Shown here piece by piece: positions 7,342-14,754 of a DNA stretch of 17,226 nt (positions are counted from its first letter, which is position 1; every line of letters begins with the position of its first letter). A model generated the notes under the pieces. It was not told the DNA's origin and ran no database searches. It saw nothing but the letters and a program-made list of their open reading frames with translations. The stretch covers positions 1 to 17,226 of the forward strand of contig JAGOBT010000013.1 of the NCBI GenBank assembly GCA_017999135.1, given 5' to 3'. This DNA is from Burkholderiaceae bacterium. GTDB lineage: Bacteria; Pseudomonadota; Gammaproteobacteria; Burkholderiales; Burkholderiaceae_C. A program made the translations under genes and the position numbers.

Positions 7342-8457
7342 ATGAAACCCCAACGCGTGGTCGTCGGCCTGTCCGGCGGCGTCGATTCGGCCGTCACCGC
7401 CTGGCTGCTCAAGCAGCAGGGGCATGAGGTGGTCGGCATCTTCATGAAGAACTGGGAAGACGACGACGACAGCGACTACTGCTCATCGAACATCGACTTC
7501 GTCGACGCCGCCGCGGTGGCCGACGTGATCGGCATCGAGATCGAGCATGTCAACTTCGCCGCCGACTACAAGGACCGGGTGTTCGCCGAGTTCCTGCGTG
7601 AATACCAGGCCGGCCGCACGCCCAACCCCGACGTGCTGTGCAATGCCGAAATCAAGTTCAAGGCCTTCCTCGACCACGCCATGCGCCTGGGCGCCGAGAA
7701 GATCGCCACCGGGCACTACGCCCGGGTGCGCGAGAAAGCGCACGGCCGCTTCGAGCTGCTCAAGGGCCTGGACCCGCTGAAGGACCAGAGCTACTTCCTG
7801 CACCGCCTCACCCAGGCGCAGCTGGCGAAGACGCTGTTTCCGGTGGGCGAACTGCCCAAGACCGAGGTGCGCCGCATCGCCGGCGAGGCCGGCCTGCCGA
7901 ATGCGAAGAAGAAGGACTCCACCGGCATCTGCTTCATCGGCGAGCGGCCGTTCCGCGAATTTCTCAACCGCTATCTCAGCCACCAGCCCGGCCCCATCGT
8001 CGACGACCGCGGCAGGCGCATCGGCCAGCATGTGGGGCTGAGCTTCTACACCCTGGGCCAGCGCCAGGGGCTGGGCATCGGCGGTGTGAAGGAGAAAGGC
8101 GCCGCCCGCGGCGCCGGCGACCACGCCCCCTGGTTCGTGGCCCGCAAGGACCTGGACCGCAACGCGCTGGTGGCGGTGCAGGGGCATGACCACCCCTGGC
8201 TGCAGTCGCACAGTCTGGTGTTCGACGACGCCAGCTGGGTGGCCGGCACCCCGCCGGCCGATGGTGCGCTGGCGGCCAAGGCCCGCTACCGCCAGGCCGA
8301 TGCCACCTGCCGGCTGGCCGCGCTGGGCCAGGGCCGCTTCAGCCTGCAGTTCGATGCCGCGCAATGGGCCGTCACGCCAGGCCAGTCGGCCGTGCTGTAC
8401 GACGGCGAGGTGTGCCTGGGCGGCGGCGTGATCGCGTCGGCCGAGTCGGGCACCTGA
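7342..8457 (+). CDS. mnmA: tRNA-specific 2-thiouridylase MnmA
   Basis: MnmA inserts sulfur at C2 of uridine 34 in the tRNAs for Lys, Glu and Gln, using ATP and sulfur relayed to the enzyme by a persulfide carrier. The 371-residue length is normal. The PP-loop ATPase motif SGGVDS is at 11-16. The two catalytic cysteines are Cys100 in [12 protein letters not shown] and Cys197 in [11 protein letters not shown]. Other family blocks are [21 protein letters not shown], and [16 protein letters not shown], with the C-terminal beta-barrel ending in [16 protein letters not shown]. The ATG at 7342 is fixed by the family N-terminus. There is no Shine-Dalgarno element; a GACAAT hexamer at 7328-7333 ends 8 bases before the ATG, so the transcript may be leaderless or nearly so. 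Confidence 0.97.
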   Translation: MKPQRVVVGLSGGVDSAVTAWLLKQQGHEVVGIFMKNWEDDDDSDYCSSNIDFVDAAAVADVIGIEIEHVNFAADYKDRVFAEFLREYQAGRTPNPDVLCNAEIKFKAFLDHAMRLGAEKIATGHYARVREKAHGRFELLKGLDPLKDQSYFLHRLTQAQLAKTLFPVGELPKTEVRRIAGEAGLPNAKKKDSTGICFIGERPFREFLNRYLSHQPGPIVDDRGRRIGQHVGLSFYTLGQRQGLGIGGVKEKGAARGAGDHAPWFVARKDLDRNALVAVQGHDHPWLQSHSLVFDDASWVAGTPPADGALAAKARYRQADATCRLAALGQGRFSLQFDAAQWAVTPGQSAVLYDGEVCLGGGVIASAESGT

Positions 8458-8549
8458 CCGTCGCCGCTCAAGTCAGCCCCCTGGTCGGCCGATAGACCAC
8501 AGGGATGGCGCGCCATTGGGCAGCCGTCCGCACCTGGACGCCCCGACCG

Positions 8550-9161
8550 ATGCCACGCCTGCTGCCCCTGCTCTGCCTTGCCGCCTGTGCCAGTGCCTGG
8601 CTGCCGGCCCGCGCCGGCAGCGTGGACGTGCTGGTGACCGACGCCGCCGGCAAGCCGCTGGAAGGCGCGGCCGTCTTCCTGGAATCGCCCGAGGCGCGGG
8701 CTGCCAGCAAGCCGATGCCTGGCGTGGAGGTGGTGCAGGCCAACCGGCAGTTCCAGCCCGCGGTGTCGGTGGTGACGGTGGGCACGGCGGTGGGCTTTCC
8801 CAACCGCGACACGGTGCGCCACCATGTCTACTCGTTCTCGCCGGTCAAGAAGTTCGAGATCAAGCTGTACGTCGGCACGCCGGCCGCGCCGGTGGTGTTC
8901 GACAAGCCCGGCATCGCCGTGCTGGGTTGCAACATCCACGACACCATGGCCGCCTGGATGGTGGTGGTGGAGACACCCCACCACGGCCTGACCACCGACA
9001 AGGGCCAGCTGCGCCTGGCGTCGGTGCCGGCGGGCGCCTACCGGCTGCGCACCTGGCACCCGGGCCTGCCGCCCGGCGCCCCGGCGCTGGACCAGCCGCT
9101 GCAGGTGCCCGCCACCGGCAACGTGGCGGCCAGCGTCAAGCTCACCGGGGTGGCGCCGTGA
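8550..9161 (+). CDS. Exported cupredoxin-like protein ("methylamine utilization protein" type)
   Basis: This 203-residue protein has an N-terminal signal sequence (MPRLLPLLCLAACASAWLPA). LAAC at 10-13 could be a lipobox; otherwise cleavage is likely near ARAG. The mature part resembles plastocyanin-like proteins often named methylamine utilization proteins. A type-1 copper site is suggested by His91 or His92 in TVRHHVYSFSPVKKFE, and by Cys127, His130 and Met133 in LGCNIHDTM. The middle also has VTDAAGKPLEGAAVFLE, a carboxypeptidase-regulatory-like beta segment. An in-frame ATG at 8505 adds 15 residues, with a GATAGA hexamer 8 bases before it, and could be the true start; I chose 8550 because it places the signal sequence at the N-terminus. 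The stop overlaps the start of the GGDEF-EAL gene by one base. No other mau genes are present, so a methylamine role is not supported here. Confidence 0.8.
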   Translation: MPRLLPLLCLAACASAWLPARAGSVDVLVTDAAGKPLEGAAVFLESPEARAASKPMPGVEVVQANRQFQPAVSVVTVGTAVGFPNRDTVRHHVYSFSPVKKFEIKLYVGTPAAPVVFDKPGIAVLGCNIHDTMAAWMVVVETPHHGLTTDKGQLRLASVPAGAYRLRTWHPGLPPGAPALDQPLQVPATGNVAASVKLTGVAP

Positions 9162-11593
9162 TGGCGTCCCGCGGGATGCCTGGCCCCGGCCTGCTGGCCG
9201 GCCTGCGCCGCCGCTGGCCGGCGCTGCGGCTGTCTGGCCGCATCGTGCTGGTGTCGCTGGCGCTGCTGCTGGTGGTGCAAGCCGCCGGCTTCCTGGTGAT
9301 CCGGCAGAGCATCGACCGCAACGCCCACCGCCAGCTCGACGAGCACCTGGTGCTGGCCGGCCGCGTGTGGCAGCGGCTGCTCGACCAGCGCGCCGCCAAG
9401 CTGCACCAGGGCGCCGCGCTGCTGGCGGCTGACTACGGCATGCGCGAGGCCGTGGGCTCGGGCGACCTGGACACGGTGCGCTCGGCGCTGGAGAACCACG
9501 GCGCCCGCATCGGCGCCAGCCTGGCCGGGCTGCTGGGCACCGACCTGGCCGTCAAGGCCCTGGGCGAGACGGCCGACCCGGCGCTGGGCCCGGCGCTGGC
9601 CCGCCTGGCGCCGCAGCTGGCCCAGCGCCCGGGCAGCGGCGTGGTGGCCCTGGTGTCGAGCCAGCCCTACCAGTTCGTGATGGTGCCAATGCGCGCCCCG
9701 GCGCTGATCGGATGGGTGGTGATGGGCTTCCCGCTCGACCAGGCGCTGGTCAACGACATGCAGGCCGTCTCGGGCGTGCAGGCGGCGCTGGTGGCCCAGC
9801 CGATGCGGGGCGCCCCAGTGGTGCTGGTGCACAGCTTCAAGCCGCCGGCCGACGCCAGCCCGCTGGCGCAGTACCTGGCCGATGGCGACGTGCTGGTGGG
9901 CGACCGGCCGCACATGGTGGCCACCACGCCGGTGGCCAGCGGCAGCGAGGGGCGCATCACCCTGCGGCTGGCCGGCTCCATCGACGATGCGGTGGCGCCG
10001 TTCCGCAGCCTGCAGTGGATGCTGGCGGTCATCACGCTGCTGGGCCTGGCGCTGTTCGGCGCCGGCAGCCTGTGGACGGCCCGCCGCGTGACCCAGCCGC
10101 TGCGCCGCCTGGTGCGCGCCAGCGAGCGCCTGGGCCGCGGCGACTACGACGAGCCGGTGGCCCAGGACGGCCGCCGCGACGAGATCGGCGACCTGGCGCG
10201 CGCCTTCGACCACATGCGCATCAACGTGGCGGCCCAGCGCACAGAGATCCGCACCCTGGCCTACCGCGACCGCCTGACCGGCCTGCCCAACCGCCTGCAG
10301 TTCCGTGACGATGCCCAGCGCGCCATCGCCCAGGCCGACCCGGCGCGCGACCACATCGCCGTGCTGATGCTCGACCTCGACCGCTTCAAGCATGTGAACG
10401 ACGTGCTCGGCTATGCCTCGGGCGACCGGCTGCTGGCCGGCGTGGCCGAACGGCTGCAGCAGGTGGTGCGCGACGGCGACGTGGTGGCCCGCCTGGGCGG
10501 CGACGAATTCGCCCTGCTGATGCACGACGCCGACATCGACATGGCCGTGGCCGTGGCCCAGCGCATCACTGCCGCCTTCGAGCAGCCGCTGCTGCTGGAC
10601 GACCACACGGTGGACCTGAGCGCCGGCCTGGGCATTGCCGTGTGGCCGCTGCACGCCGCCGACGCCGACGCCCTGCTCAGCCGGGCCGAGGTGGCGATGT
10701 ACGCCGCCAAGCGCCGCACCGCCGGCGCCCAGGTCTACGACCCGGCGGTGGACACCGCCAGCGCGCTGAACCTGTCGCTGCTGAGCGAGCTGCGCCGCGC
10801 CGTCGACCAGCATGAGCTGCGCCTGTACCTGCAGCCCAAGATCGCCATCCAGACCGGCAGCGTCTGCGGCGCCGAGGCGCTGGTGCGCTGGCAGCACCCC
10901 ACCCGCGGCCTGGTGCCGCCGATGCAGTTCATCCCGTTTGCCGAGCAGACCGGCTTCATCCGCCAGCTGACGCTGTGGATGTTCGAGCAGGCCGCAGCGC
11001 AGCAGGTGGCGTTGGCGCTGCTGGGCGTGCGGCGGGTGTCGGTGAACCTGTCCACCCGCGACCTGCTGGATCTGGAGCTGCCCGAGAAGCTGGACGCCAT
11101 CCTGCGCCGGCACCGCGCGCTGGCCGACGGCTTCTGCCTGGAGATCACCGAGAGCGCGATCATGGACGACCCGCAGCGGGCCGAATCCACCCTCAACCGG
11201 CTGGCCGAGCGCGGCTACAAGCTGTCGATCGACGACTTCGGCACCGGCTACTCATCCTTGGCCTACCTGAAGAAGCTGCCGGTCAACGAACTGAAGATCG
11301 ACAAGAGCTTCGTGATGGCGATGGAAAAGGACGCCGGCGACGCCAAGATCGTGCGCAGCACCATCGACCTGGCGCACAACCTGGGCCTGACGGTGGTGGC
11401 CGAAGGCGTGGAGAACGAAGCCGTGTTGACCCTGCTGCATGCGCTGCACTGCGACGAAGGCCAGGGCTACCACATGAGCAAGCCGCTGCCGGTGGACGCG
11501 TTCTGCGACTGGGTGGCGCGCTGGCAGGCGCGGCCGCCCGCGGCACCGGGGCTGGCCGCCGAACTGCGCGTCGGCGCACCCCTGTTGCATTGA
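9161..11593 (+). CDS. Membrane sensor with HAMP, GGDEF and EAL domains (c-di-GMP turnover)
   Basis: This 810-residue inner-membrane protein has both c-di-GMP synthase and phosphodiesterase domains. Order: membrane helix about 27-47; a periplasmic sensor region about 48-286 that looks like a Cache-type domain; second helix about 287-306; HAMP about 307-360; GGDEF domain about 363-525 with an intact GGDEF motif (446-450) and an RxxD inhibitory site RDGD (437-440); EAL domain about 540-790. The EAL domain keeps E572-A-L, Asn629 in VNLS, Glu661 in LEITES, DDFGTGYSS (691-699), Lys712 in ELKID, Glu748 in AEGVEN and Gln768 in QGYHMSKPL, so catalysis is plausible. The ATG at 9161 overlaps the cupredoxin stop (TGATG), strongly suggesting coupled translation and a shared pathway. 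The net direction of activity cannot be read from sequence. Confidence 0.95.
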   Translation: MASRGMPGPGLLAGLRRRWPALRLSGRIVLVSLALLLVVQAAGFLVIRQSIDRNAHRQLDEHLVLAGRVWQRLLDQRAAKLHQGAALLAADYGMREAVGSGDLDTVRSALENHGARIGASLAGLLGTDLAVKALGETADPALGPALARLAPQLAQRPGSGVVALVSSQPYQFVMVPMRAPALIGWVVMGFPLDQALVNDMQAVSGVQAALVAQPMRGAPVVLVHSFKPPADASPLAQYLADGDVLVGDRPHMVATTPVASGSEGRITLRLAGSIDDAVAPFRSLQWMLAVITLLGLALFGAGSLWTARRVTQPLRRLVRASERLGRGDYDEPVAQDGRRDEIGDLARAFDHMRINVAAQRTEIRTLAYRDRLTGLPNRLQFRDDAQRAIAQADPARDHIAVLMLDLDRFKHVNDVLGYASGDRLLAGVAERLQQVVRDGDVVARLGGDEFALLMHDADIDMAVAVAQRITAAFEQPLLLDDHTVDLSAGLGIAVWPLHAADADALLSRAEVAMYAAKRRTAGAQVYDPAVDTASALNLSLLSELRRAVDQHELRLYLQPKIAIQTGSVCGAEALVRWQHPTRGLVPPMQFIPFAEQTGFIRQLTLWMFEQAAAQQVALALLGVRRVSVNLSTRDLLDLELPEKLDAILRRHRALADGFCLEITESAIMDDPQRAESTLNRLAERGYKLSIDDFGTGYSSLAYLKKLPVNELKIDKSFVMAMEKDAGDAKIVRSTIDLAHNLGLTVVAEGVENEAVLTLLHALHCDEGQGYHMSKPLPVDAFCDWVARWQARPPAAPGLAAELRVGAPLLH

Positions 11594-11611
11594 CCCGGCA
11601 GCCGCCGGGTC
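11592..11611. terminator. Hairpin between the convergent GGDEF-EAL gene and dadA
   Basis: Perfect 8-base arms GACCCGGC (11592-11599) and GCCGGGTC (11604-11611) enclose a 4-base loop. It starts at the stop codon of the plus-strand gene and ends 4 bases before the dadA stop on the minus strand. No T-tract follows in either direction, so termination is suggested by position and stability only. Confidence 0.4.
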
Positions 11612-11615
11612 GGGT

Positions 11616-12956
11616 TCAGGCGGCGCTGGGGCGCTTCGCGGGCACGAACGGCTTGGCCGCCGGCAGCGCCTCACCGCAGAAGCCGAAGCTCAAGGCCGGC
11701 CGCTTGCCGCTGATCAGCTCGGCCAGCGCCTGGCCCGAGCCGGCGCCGTGGGTCCAGCCCAGCGTGCCATGGCCGGCGTTCAGCCACAGGTTGGGCAGGC
11801 GGCTGCGGCCGATGTACGGGATGTTGGTCGGCGTGCTGGGTCGCAGGCCGGTCCAGTAGTTCGGCAGGCTGGTGTCGGCCACGCCGGGGAACAGCTCTTC
11901 ATAGCGCCGCACCAGCGCTGCGCAGCGCTTCTGCGCGGTGGCGCCGTCCAGGCTGGTGTCGTAGCCCGCCAGCTCGGCCGTGCCGGCGATGCGGATGTGG
12001 TCGCCCAGCCGGCTGATCGCGATCTTGCGGGTGTCGTCGAGCAGGCTCACCACGCTGGCATCCTGCGGGCGCTTCAACTTCAGCGTGGCCGAGTAGCCCT
12101 TGGCCGGGTAGATGTTGAGCCAGATGCCCAGCTGCCGCAGCATCGGCGCGGTGTACGAGCCCATCGCCGCCACGTACTGGTCGGCCACCAGGGTGCGCAC
12201 CGGCGCCTTGGCGCCGCCTTCGCCGTCGGCCAGGCTGCGCACGCGCACGCCGCTGATCTGCCCACCCAGCATGTCGATGCGCTCGATGGCGGTTTCATGC
12301 AGGAAGGTGGCGCCACGCGCGCGGCACAGCGCCGCCAGCTTCTGGGTGAACACCTGCGCGTCGCCCGATTCGTCACTGGGCGTGAAGGTGCCGCCGTGGA
12401 TGTTCGCCCCGAAGGCGGCCAGTGCCGGCTCGACCTTCAGCACTGCGGCGCGGTCCATCACGCGGCGGTCGACGCCGTACTTGCGCATCAACTCGGCACC
12501 GGCGGCGCCCGCCTCGAAGTCGGCCTGCGACGAGAAGAAGTGCAGGATGCCGCGCTCCAGCCGCTCGTACTGGATGCCGGTGGCGGCCACCACGCCCTTC
12601 AGCGATTCATGGCTGTAGCGGCCCAGGGCCACGAGCTGGCGCACATTGCGCTCGAAGGCAGCGTCGTTGCACTGGGTCAGGAACGACAGGCCCCAGCGCC
12701 ACTGGTGCGGGTCGAGCTTGGGGCGGAACAGCAGCGGCGAGTCATCGCGCAGCAGCCACTTGGCCACCTTGAACGGCGCCCCGGCGTTGGCCCAGGGCTC
12801 GCAGAAGCTCACCGAGATCTGCGCACCGTTGGCGAAGCTGGTCTCCAGCGCCGCGTCGGGCTGCCGATCGACGACGGTGACCTCGTGGCCCTCGTTCAGC
12901 AGATGCCAGGCCGTGGACACGCCGATGATGCCGGCGCCGAGAACGATGACCTTCAT
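11616..12956 (-). CDS. dadA: D-amino acid dehydrogenase (DadA, FAD-dependent)
   Basis: DadA oxidises D-amino acids, mainly D-alanine, to the 2-oxo acid and ammonia, passing electrons to the respiratory chain at the inner membrane. The 446 residues are close to the E. coli length (432). The FAD-binding motif VLGAGIIGVSTAWHL is at 5-19, followed by GHEVTVVDRQPDAALETSFANGAQIS, typical of DadA. Later blocks include WLLRDDSPLLFRP, the GYSATLKL region, and the C-terminal TGLRPSTPTNIPYIGRS and LNAGHGTLGWTHGAGSGQ. The ATG at 12956 has GGAG 8 bases upstream. No racemase (dadX) or Lrp-type regulator lies beside it in this window, so it appears as a single gene. Confidence 0.93.
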   Translation of the reverse strand: MKVIVLGAGIIGVSTAWHLLNEGHEVTVVDRQPDAALETSFANGAQISVSFCEPWANAGAPFKVAKWLLRDDSPLLFRPKLDPHQWRWGLSFLTQCNDAAFERNVRQLVALGRYSHESLKGVVAATGIQYERLERGILHFFSSQADFEAGAAGAELMRKYGVDRRVMDRAAVLKVEPALAAFGANIHGGTFTPSDESGDAQVFTQKLAALCRARGATFLHETAIERIDMLGGQISGVRVRSLADGEGGAKAPVRTLVADQYVAAMGSYTAPMLRQLGIWLNIYPAKGYSATLKLKRPQDASVVSLLDDTRKIAISRLGDHIRIAGTAELAGYDTSLDGATAQKRCAALVRRYEELFPGVADTSLPNYWTGLRPSTPTNIPYIGRSRLPNLWLNAGHGTLGWTHGAGSGQALAELISGKRPALSFGFCGEALPAAKPFVPAKRPSAA

Positions 12957-13060
12957 GCGAAGCTCCAGCGGGCCCCGTGCCCGTGCCGCGATTGTCGGCA
13001 GTCAAGCCGTCATCATGAAGATCCATTCATTCAAATCGTGATTCATCAGTTGAGCTAATT

Positions 13061-13546
13061 TCAGGCGCCCACCGGGTCAGTCAGCCCGTCGAGCGGCGCC
13101 GGGGCGCTGTGGCTGGCCAGGCGCGTCTGCACCAGGCGGCTGCGCACGAAGTCCATGCGCTGGCCGAGCAGGGCCATGGCCTCTTCGCGCCGCAAGGCAT
13201 GCTGTGCCACCAGGCGCAGCAGCGCCCGCAGTTCGGGCGGCAAGCCGGTGAGCGAGGCTTCCGGCACGCCGCCATCCTGGTGCAGCGCGGCCTGCAGCGC
13301 CGCGGCGAACAGCCAGACGCCGAATTCGTCAGGCCCGCGCTGCCGCTGGATCGCCACCGCCGTCTCGGCGATGGCACGGCGGCCGTCGGCGCTGGTGGCC
13401 ATGCCCATGGTCCAGCGGAACAGGGTGTCGCGGCTGGGCTGCAGCCAGTCGCGCAGCAGCGGCTCGGCGGCACGGGGTGCCTGGAAATTGGCCAGGCGGC
13501 GGGGCGCCCAGGGCGCAGTGGGAACAGCGGGCGGGCGCAACGGCAT
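13061..13546 (-). CDS. Orphan sigma-70 region-4-like protein, function unknown
   Basis: I do not recognise a named family for this 161-residue protein. Residues about 101-143 (GLPPELRALLRLVAQHAL, then RREEAMALLGQRMDFVRSRL) closely follow the pattern of sigma-70 region 4, the helix-turn-helix of ECF sigma factors: LPxxLR, a helix, xxEEAxxLLG, then VRSRL. The N-terminal half (EPLLRDWLQPSRDTLFRWTMGM) is helical and could be a degenerate region 2, but the usual DxxDLVQ core is not visible. The ATG at 13546 follows a TACGCT hexamer (minus strand, 13558 to 13553) by 6 bases, without a ribosome binding site. A GTG at 13618 would add 24 Pro/Arg-rich residues and is less likely. A small gene lies divergently upstream. 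It may be a diverged sigma factor or a DNA-binding regulator derived from one. Confidence 0.7.
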   Translation of the reverse strand: MPLRPPAVPTAPWAPRRLANFQAPRAAEPLLRDWLQPSRDTLFRWTMGMATSADGRRAIAETAVAIQRQRGPDEFGVWLFAAALQAALHQDGGVPEASLTGLPPELRALLRLVAQHALRREEAMALLGQRMDFVRSRLVQTRLASHSAPAPLDGLTDPVGA

Positions 13547-13581
13547 GCCGGAAGCGTAGGGTGCCTGGCCGGGCCGGGGCT

Positions 13582-13598
13582 GTGCCGGCGTGCGGCAC
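13582..13598. repeat. Short inverted repeat upstream of the sigma-like gene
   Basis: Arms GTGCCG (13582-13587) and CGGCAC (13593-13598) enclose 5 bases. It lies 5 bases from the CRP-type palindrome, so it may be part of the same control region. GC-rich hairpins of this size arise often by chance in such DNA. Confidence 0.3.
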
Positions 13599-13603
13599 GG
13601 TCT

Positions 13604-13619
13604 TGTGAACTGGTTCACA
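13604..13619. promoter_or_regulatory. Perfect CRP/Vfr-type palindrome
   Basis: The 16 bases TGTGAACTGGTTCACA match the CRP-family consensus TGTGA-N6-TCACA exactly and form a full palindrome except for the central two bases. It lies 58 bases upstream of the sigma-like gene (ATG 13546, minus strand) and about 175 bases upstream of the small plus-strand gene. The match is seen; the regulator and the target gene are inferred. Confidence 0.5.
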
Positions 13620-13794
13620 CCCCGCCCGCCACATCAGCCCGCCCGGCAGCCGCGACGCGGCAGTCCTCCACATGCGGGATGTGCGTTTGGTGTGCAGATG
13701 TGAATATTGCCCGCACACGGCCCGGGGACAACGGCTCCAATGGAACCCAGTCTCCCCGCCCCGGGTTTCCTGCAGCCACTGCCGTGAGTCGTCC

Positions 13795-14004
13795 ATGCCA
13801 GCTTCCGCCACGCCCAGCCTGATCGCCCGCCTCACCCGGCGCCGCCCGCGCACCCTGCGCCAGCCCGAGCCAGCCGACATGGGCACGGCCTTCGGCATGG
13901 AGCAGTGGCTGGACGAGCGCGACCAGGGTGGCCTGCCAGCCGGCAGCACACCCGCGCGCCGCTCCTGGCTGCCGCGCTGGCTGCAGGCCAATGGGCCGCG
14001 CTGA
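13795..14004 (+). CDS. Small basic hypothetical protein (69 residues)
   Basis: I do not recognise this protein. It starts MPASATPSLIARLTRRRPRT, continues EPADMGTAFGMEQWLDERD, and ends with a Trp/Arg-rich tail (RRSWLPRWLQANGPR). Third codon positions are about 90% G or C, as in the certain genes here, which supports real coding. It has no membrane helix or signal sequence; the N-terminal 20 residues are strongly basic. There is no clear ribosome binding site. It is divergent from the sigma-like gene, sharing about 250 bases of control region, and precedes the TetR gene by 85 bases on the same strand. It could be a partner of either neighbour. Confidence 0.6.
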   Translation: MPASATPSLIARLTRRRPRTLRQPEPADMGTAFGMEQWLDERDQGGLPAGSTPARRSWLPRWLQANGPR

Positions 14005-14077
14005 CGCGGGTGTGGCAGATTCGGCACACCGCCGAGTCATCACTTGACCTGACCAGTCTGCTTTTGCACCCGGCGCC

Positions 14078-14083
14078 TACAAT
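14078..14083 (+). promoter_or_regulatory. -10-like hexamer of the tetR gene
   Basis: TACAAT matches the -10 consensus at 5 of 6 positions and ends 6 bases before the GTG start, so transcription would begin at or next to the start codon. No good -35 lies at 16-18 bases; TTGACC at 14044-14049 is too far away (28 bases). A direct repeat TGACC-TGACC (14045-14054) nearby could be a regulator site. Confidence 0.4.
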
Positions 14084-14089
14084 GCTGGG

Positions 14090-14710
14090 GTGACACGCCT
14101 CAGCTTCCGACAGAAAGTCCACCTTGCCCGCGAGGACGCCATCGTCGCCACGGTCAAGCGCCTGCTGGCCGAAAAGGGCTTCGACCTGATGACGGTCGAC
14201 GAGGTGGCGGCCGAAGTCGGCATCGCCAAGGCCAGCCTGTACAAGCACTTTGCGTCGAAGGAGGCCCTGGCCGCCGCCGCGATGGTGCAGATGATGGACC
14301 TGGCGCTGCAGCAGGCGCAGGCGCAGGACGCACAGCCGGGCGCCAGCGCCATCGACAAGCTCAAGGGCATCACCCGCTGGACGTTGCAGACGCAGCTGGC
14401 CGGCGAGATGCCCACGCTGCCGTCCGAGAACTCGACGCTGCGCAACGCGCTGATCGCGCACAAGGGCTACATGGACGGCCTGATGCAGCTGAGCGACCAG
14501 CTCGGCGCCTGGATCGTGCAGGCCCAAGCCGACGGCACGGTGAACCGCACGCTGCCGCCCGAGGCCGTGCTGTACACCATCTTCGCCCGCGCTTGCGACC
14601 CGGTGCTGGGCTTCCTGAAGGCCGGCGGCAGCCACAGCGACGCACAGATCGTCGACTGGGTGATGCTCACCTGCTTCGACGGCCTGGCCGGCCGCCCCAC
14701 CACCCACTGA
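14090..14710 (+). CDS. TetR/AcrR-family transcriptional regulator
   Basis: This 206-residue protein has an N-terminal TetR DNA-binding domain (about 14-62): AIVATVKRLLAEKGFDLMTVDEVAAEVGIAKASLYKHFASKEAL, with the hallmark ASLYKHF recognition helix. The remaining all-helical part is the ligand-binding and dimerisation domain and does not identify a ligand. The GTG at 14090 is the only start upstream of the HTH that fits; TetR genes often begin within 10-20 residues of the first helix. There is no Shine-Dalgarno element at a normal distance. The neighbours are the 69-residue protein upstream and a convergent uspA-like gene, neither an obvious target such as an efflux pump, so it may regulate itself or a distant gene. 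Confidence 0.93.
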   Translation: MTRLSFRQKVHLAREDAIVATVKRLLAEKGFDLMTVDEVAAEVGIAKASLYKHFASKEALAAAAMVQMMDLALQQAQAQDAQPGASAIDKLKGITRWTLQTQLAGEMPTLPSENSTLRNALIAHKGYMDGLMQLSDQLGAWIVQAQADGTVNRTLPPEAVLYTIFARACDPVLGFLKAGGSHSDAQIVDWVMLTCFDGLAGRPTTH

Positions 14711-14712
14711 AC

Positions 14713-14731
14713 CGCCGGCAAAGCGCCGGCG
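14713..14731. terminator. Hairpin between convergent tetR and uspA-like genes
   Basis: Perfect 7-base arms CGCCGGC (14713-14719) and GCCGGCG (14725-14731) enclose AAAGC, two bases after the tetR stop. There is no T-tract on either strand. Its position between converging genes suggests a shared terminator. Confidence 0.45.
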
Positions 14732-14754
14732 AACCGCGCAGCTTCAGCGCACGC

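Noticed and set aside
9038..11113. Open frame of 691 codons on the minus strand opposite the GGDEF-EAL gene
   Set aside because: Composition dominated by Gln, His, Val and Ala with no domain; the plus-strand protein is unambiguous.
13021..13048. TGATTCATCA and nearby repeats upstream of dadA as an Lrp-type operator
   Set aside because: The arms are only four bases and no Lrp-type gene is adjacent; not distinguishable from chance.
11748..13058. Open frame of 436 codons on the plus strand opposite dadA
   Set aside because: Antisense artefact of high GC; dadA has the FAD motif and full family length.
13547..13618. GTG start at 13618 for the sigma-like gene
   Set aside because: It would add a Pro/Arg-rich stretch encoded across the CRP-type palindrome and the adjacent inverted repeat, which look regulatory.
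1234..13619. Idea that the higBA operator and the 13604 palindrome are the same regulator's sites, as both contain GTTCAC/GTGAAC
   Set aside because: The arms face in opposite orientations and have different spacing (GTTCACC-5-GGTGAAC against GTGAAC-2-GTTCAC).
14044..14083. TTGACC and TACAAT as a sigma-70 promoter pair for tetR
   Set aside because: The spacing is 28 bases, too long; only the -10-like element was kept.
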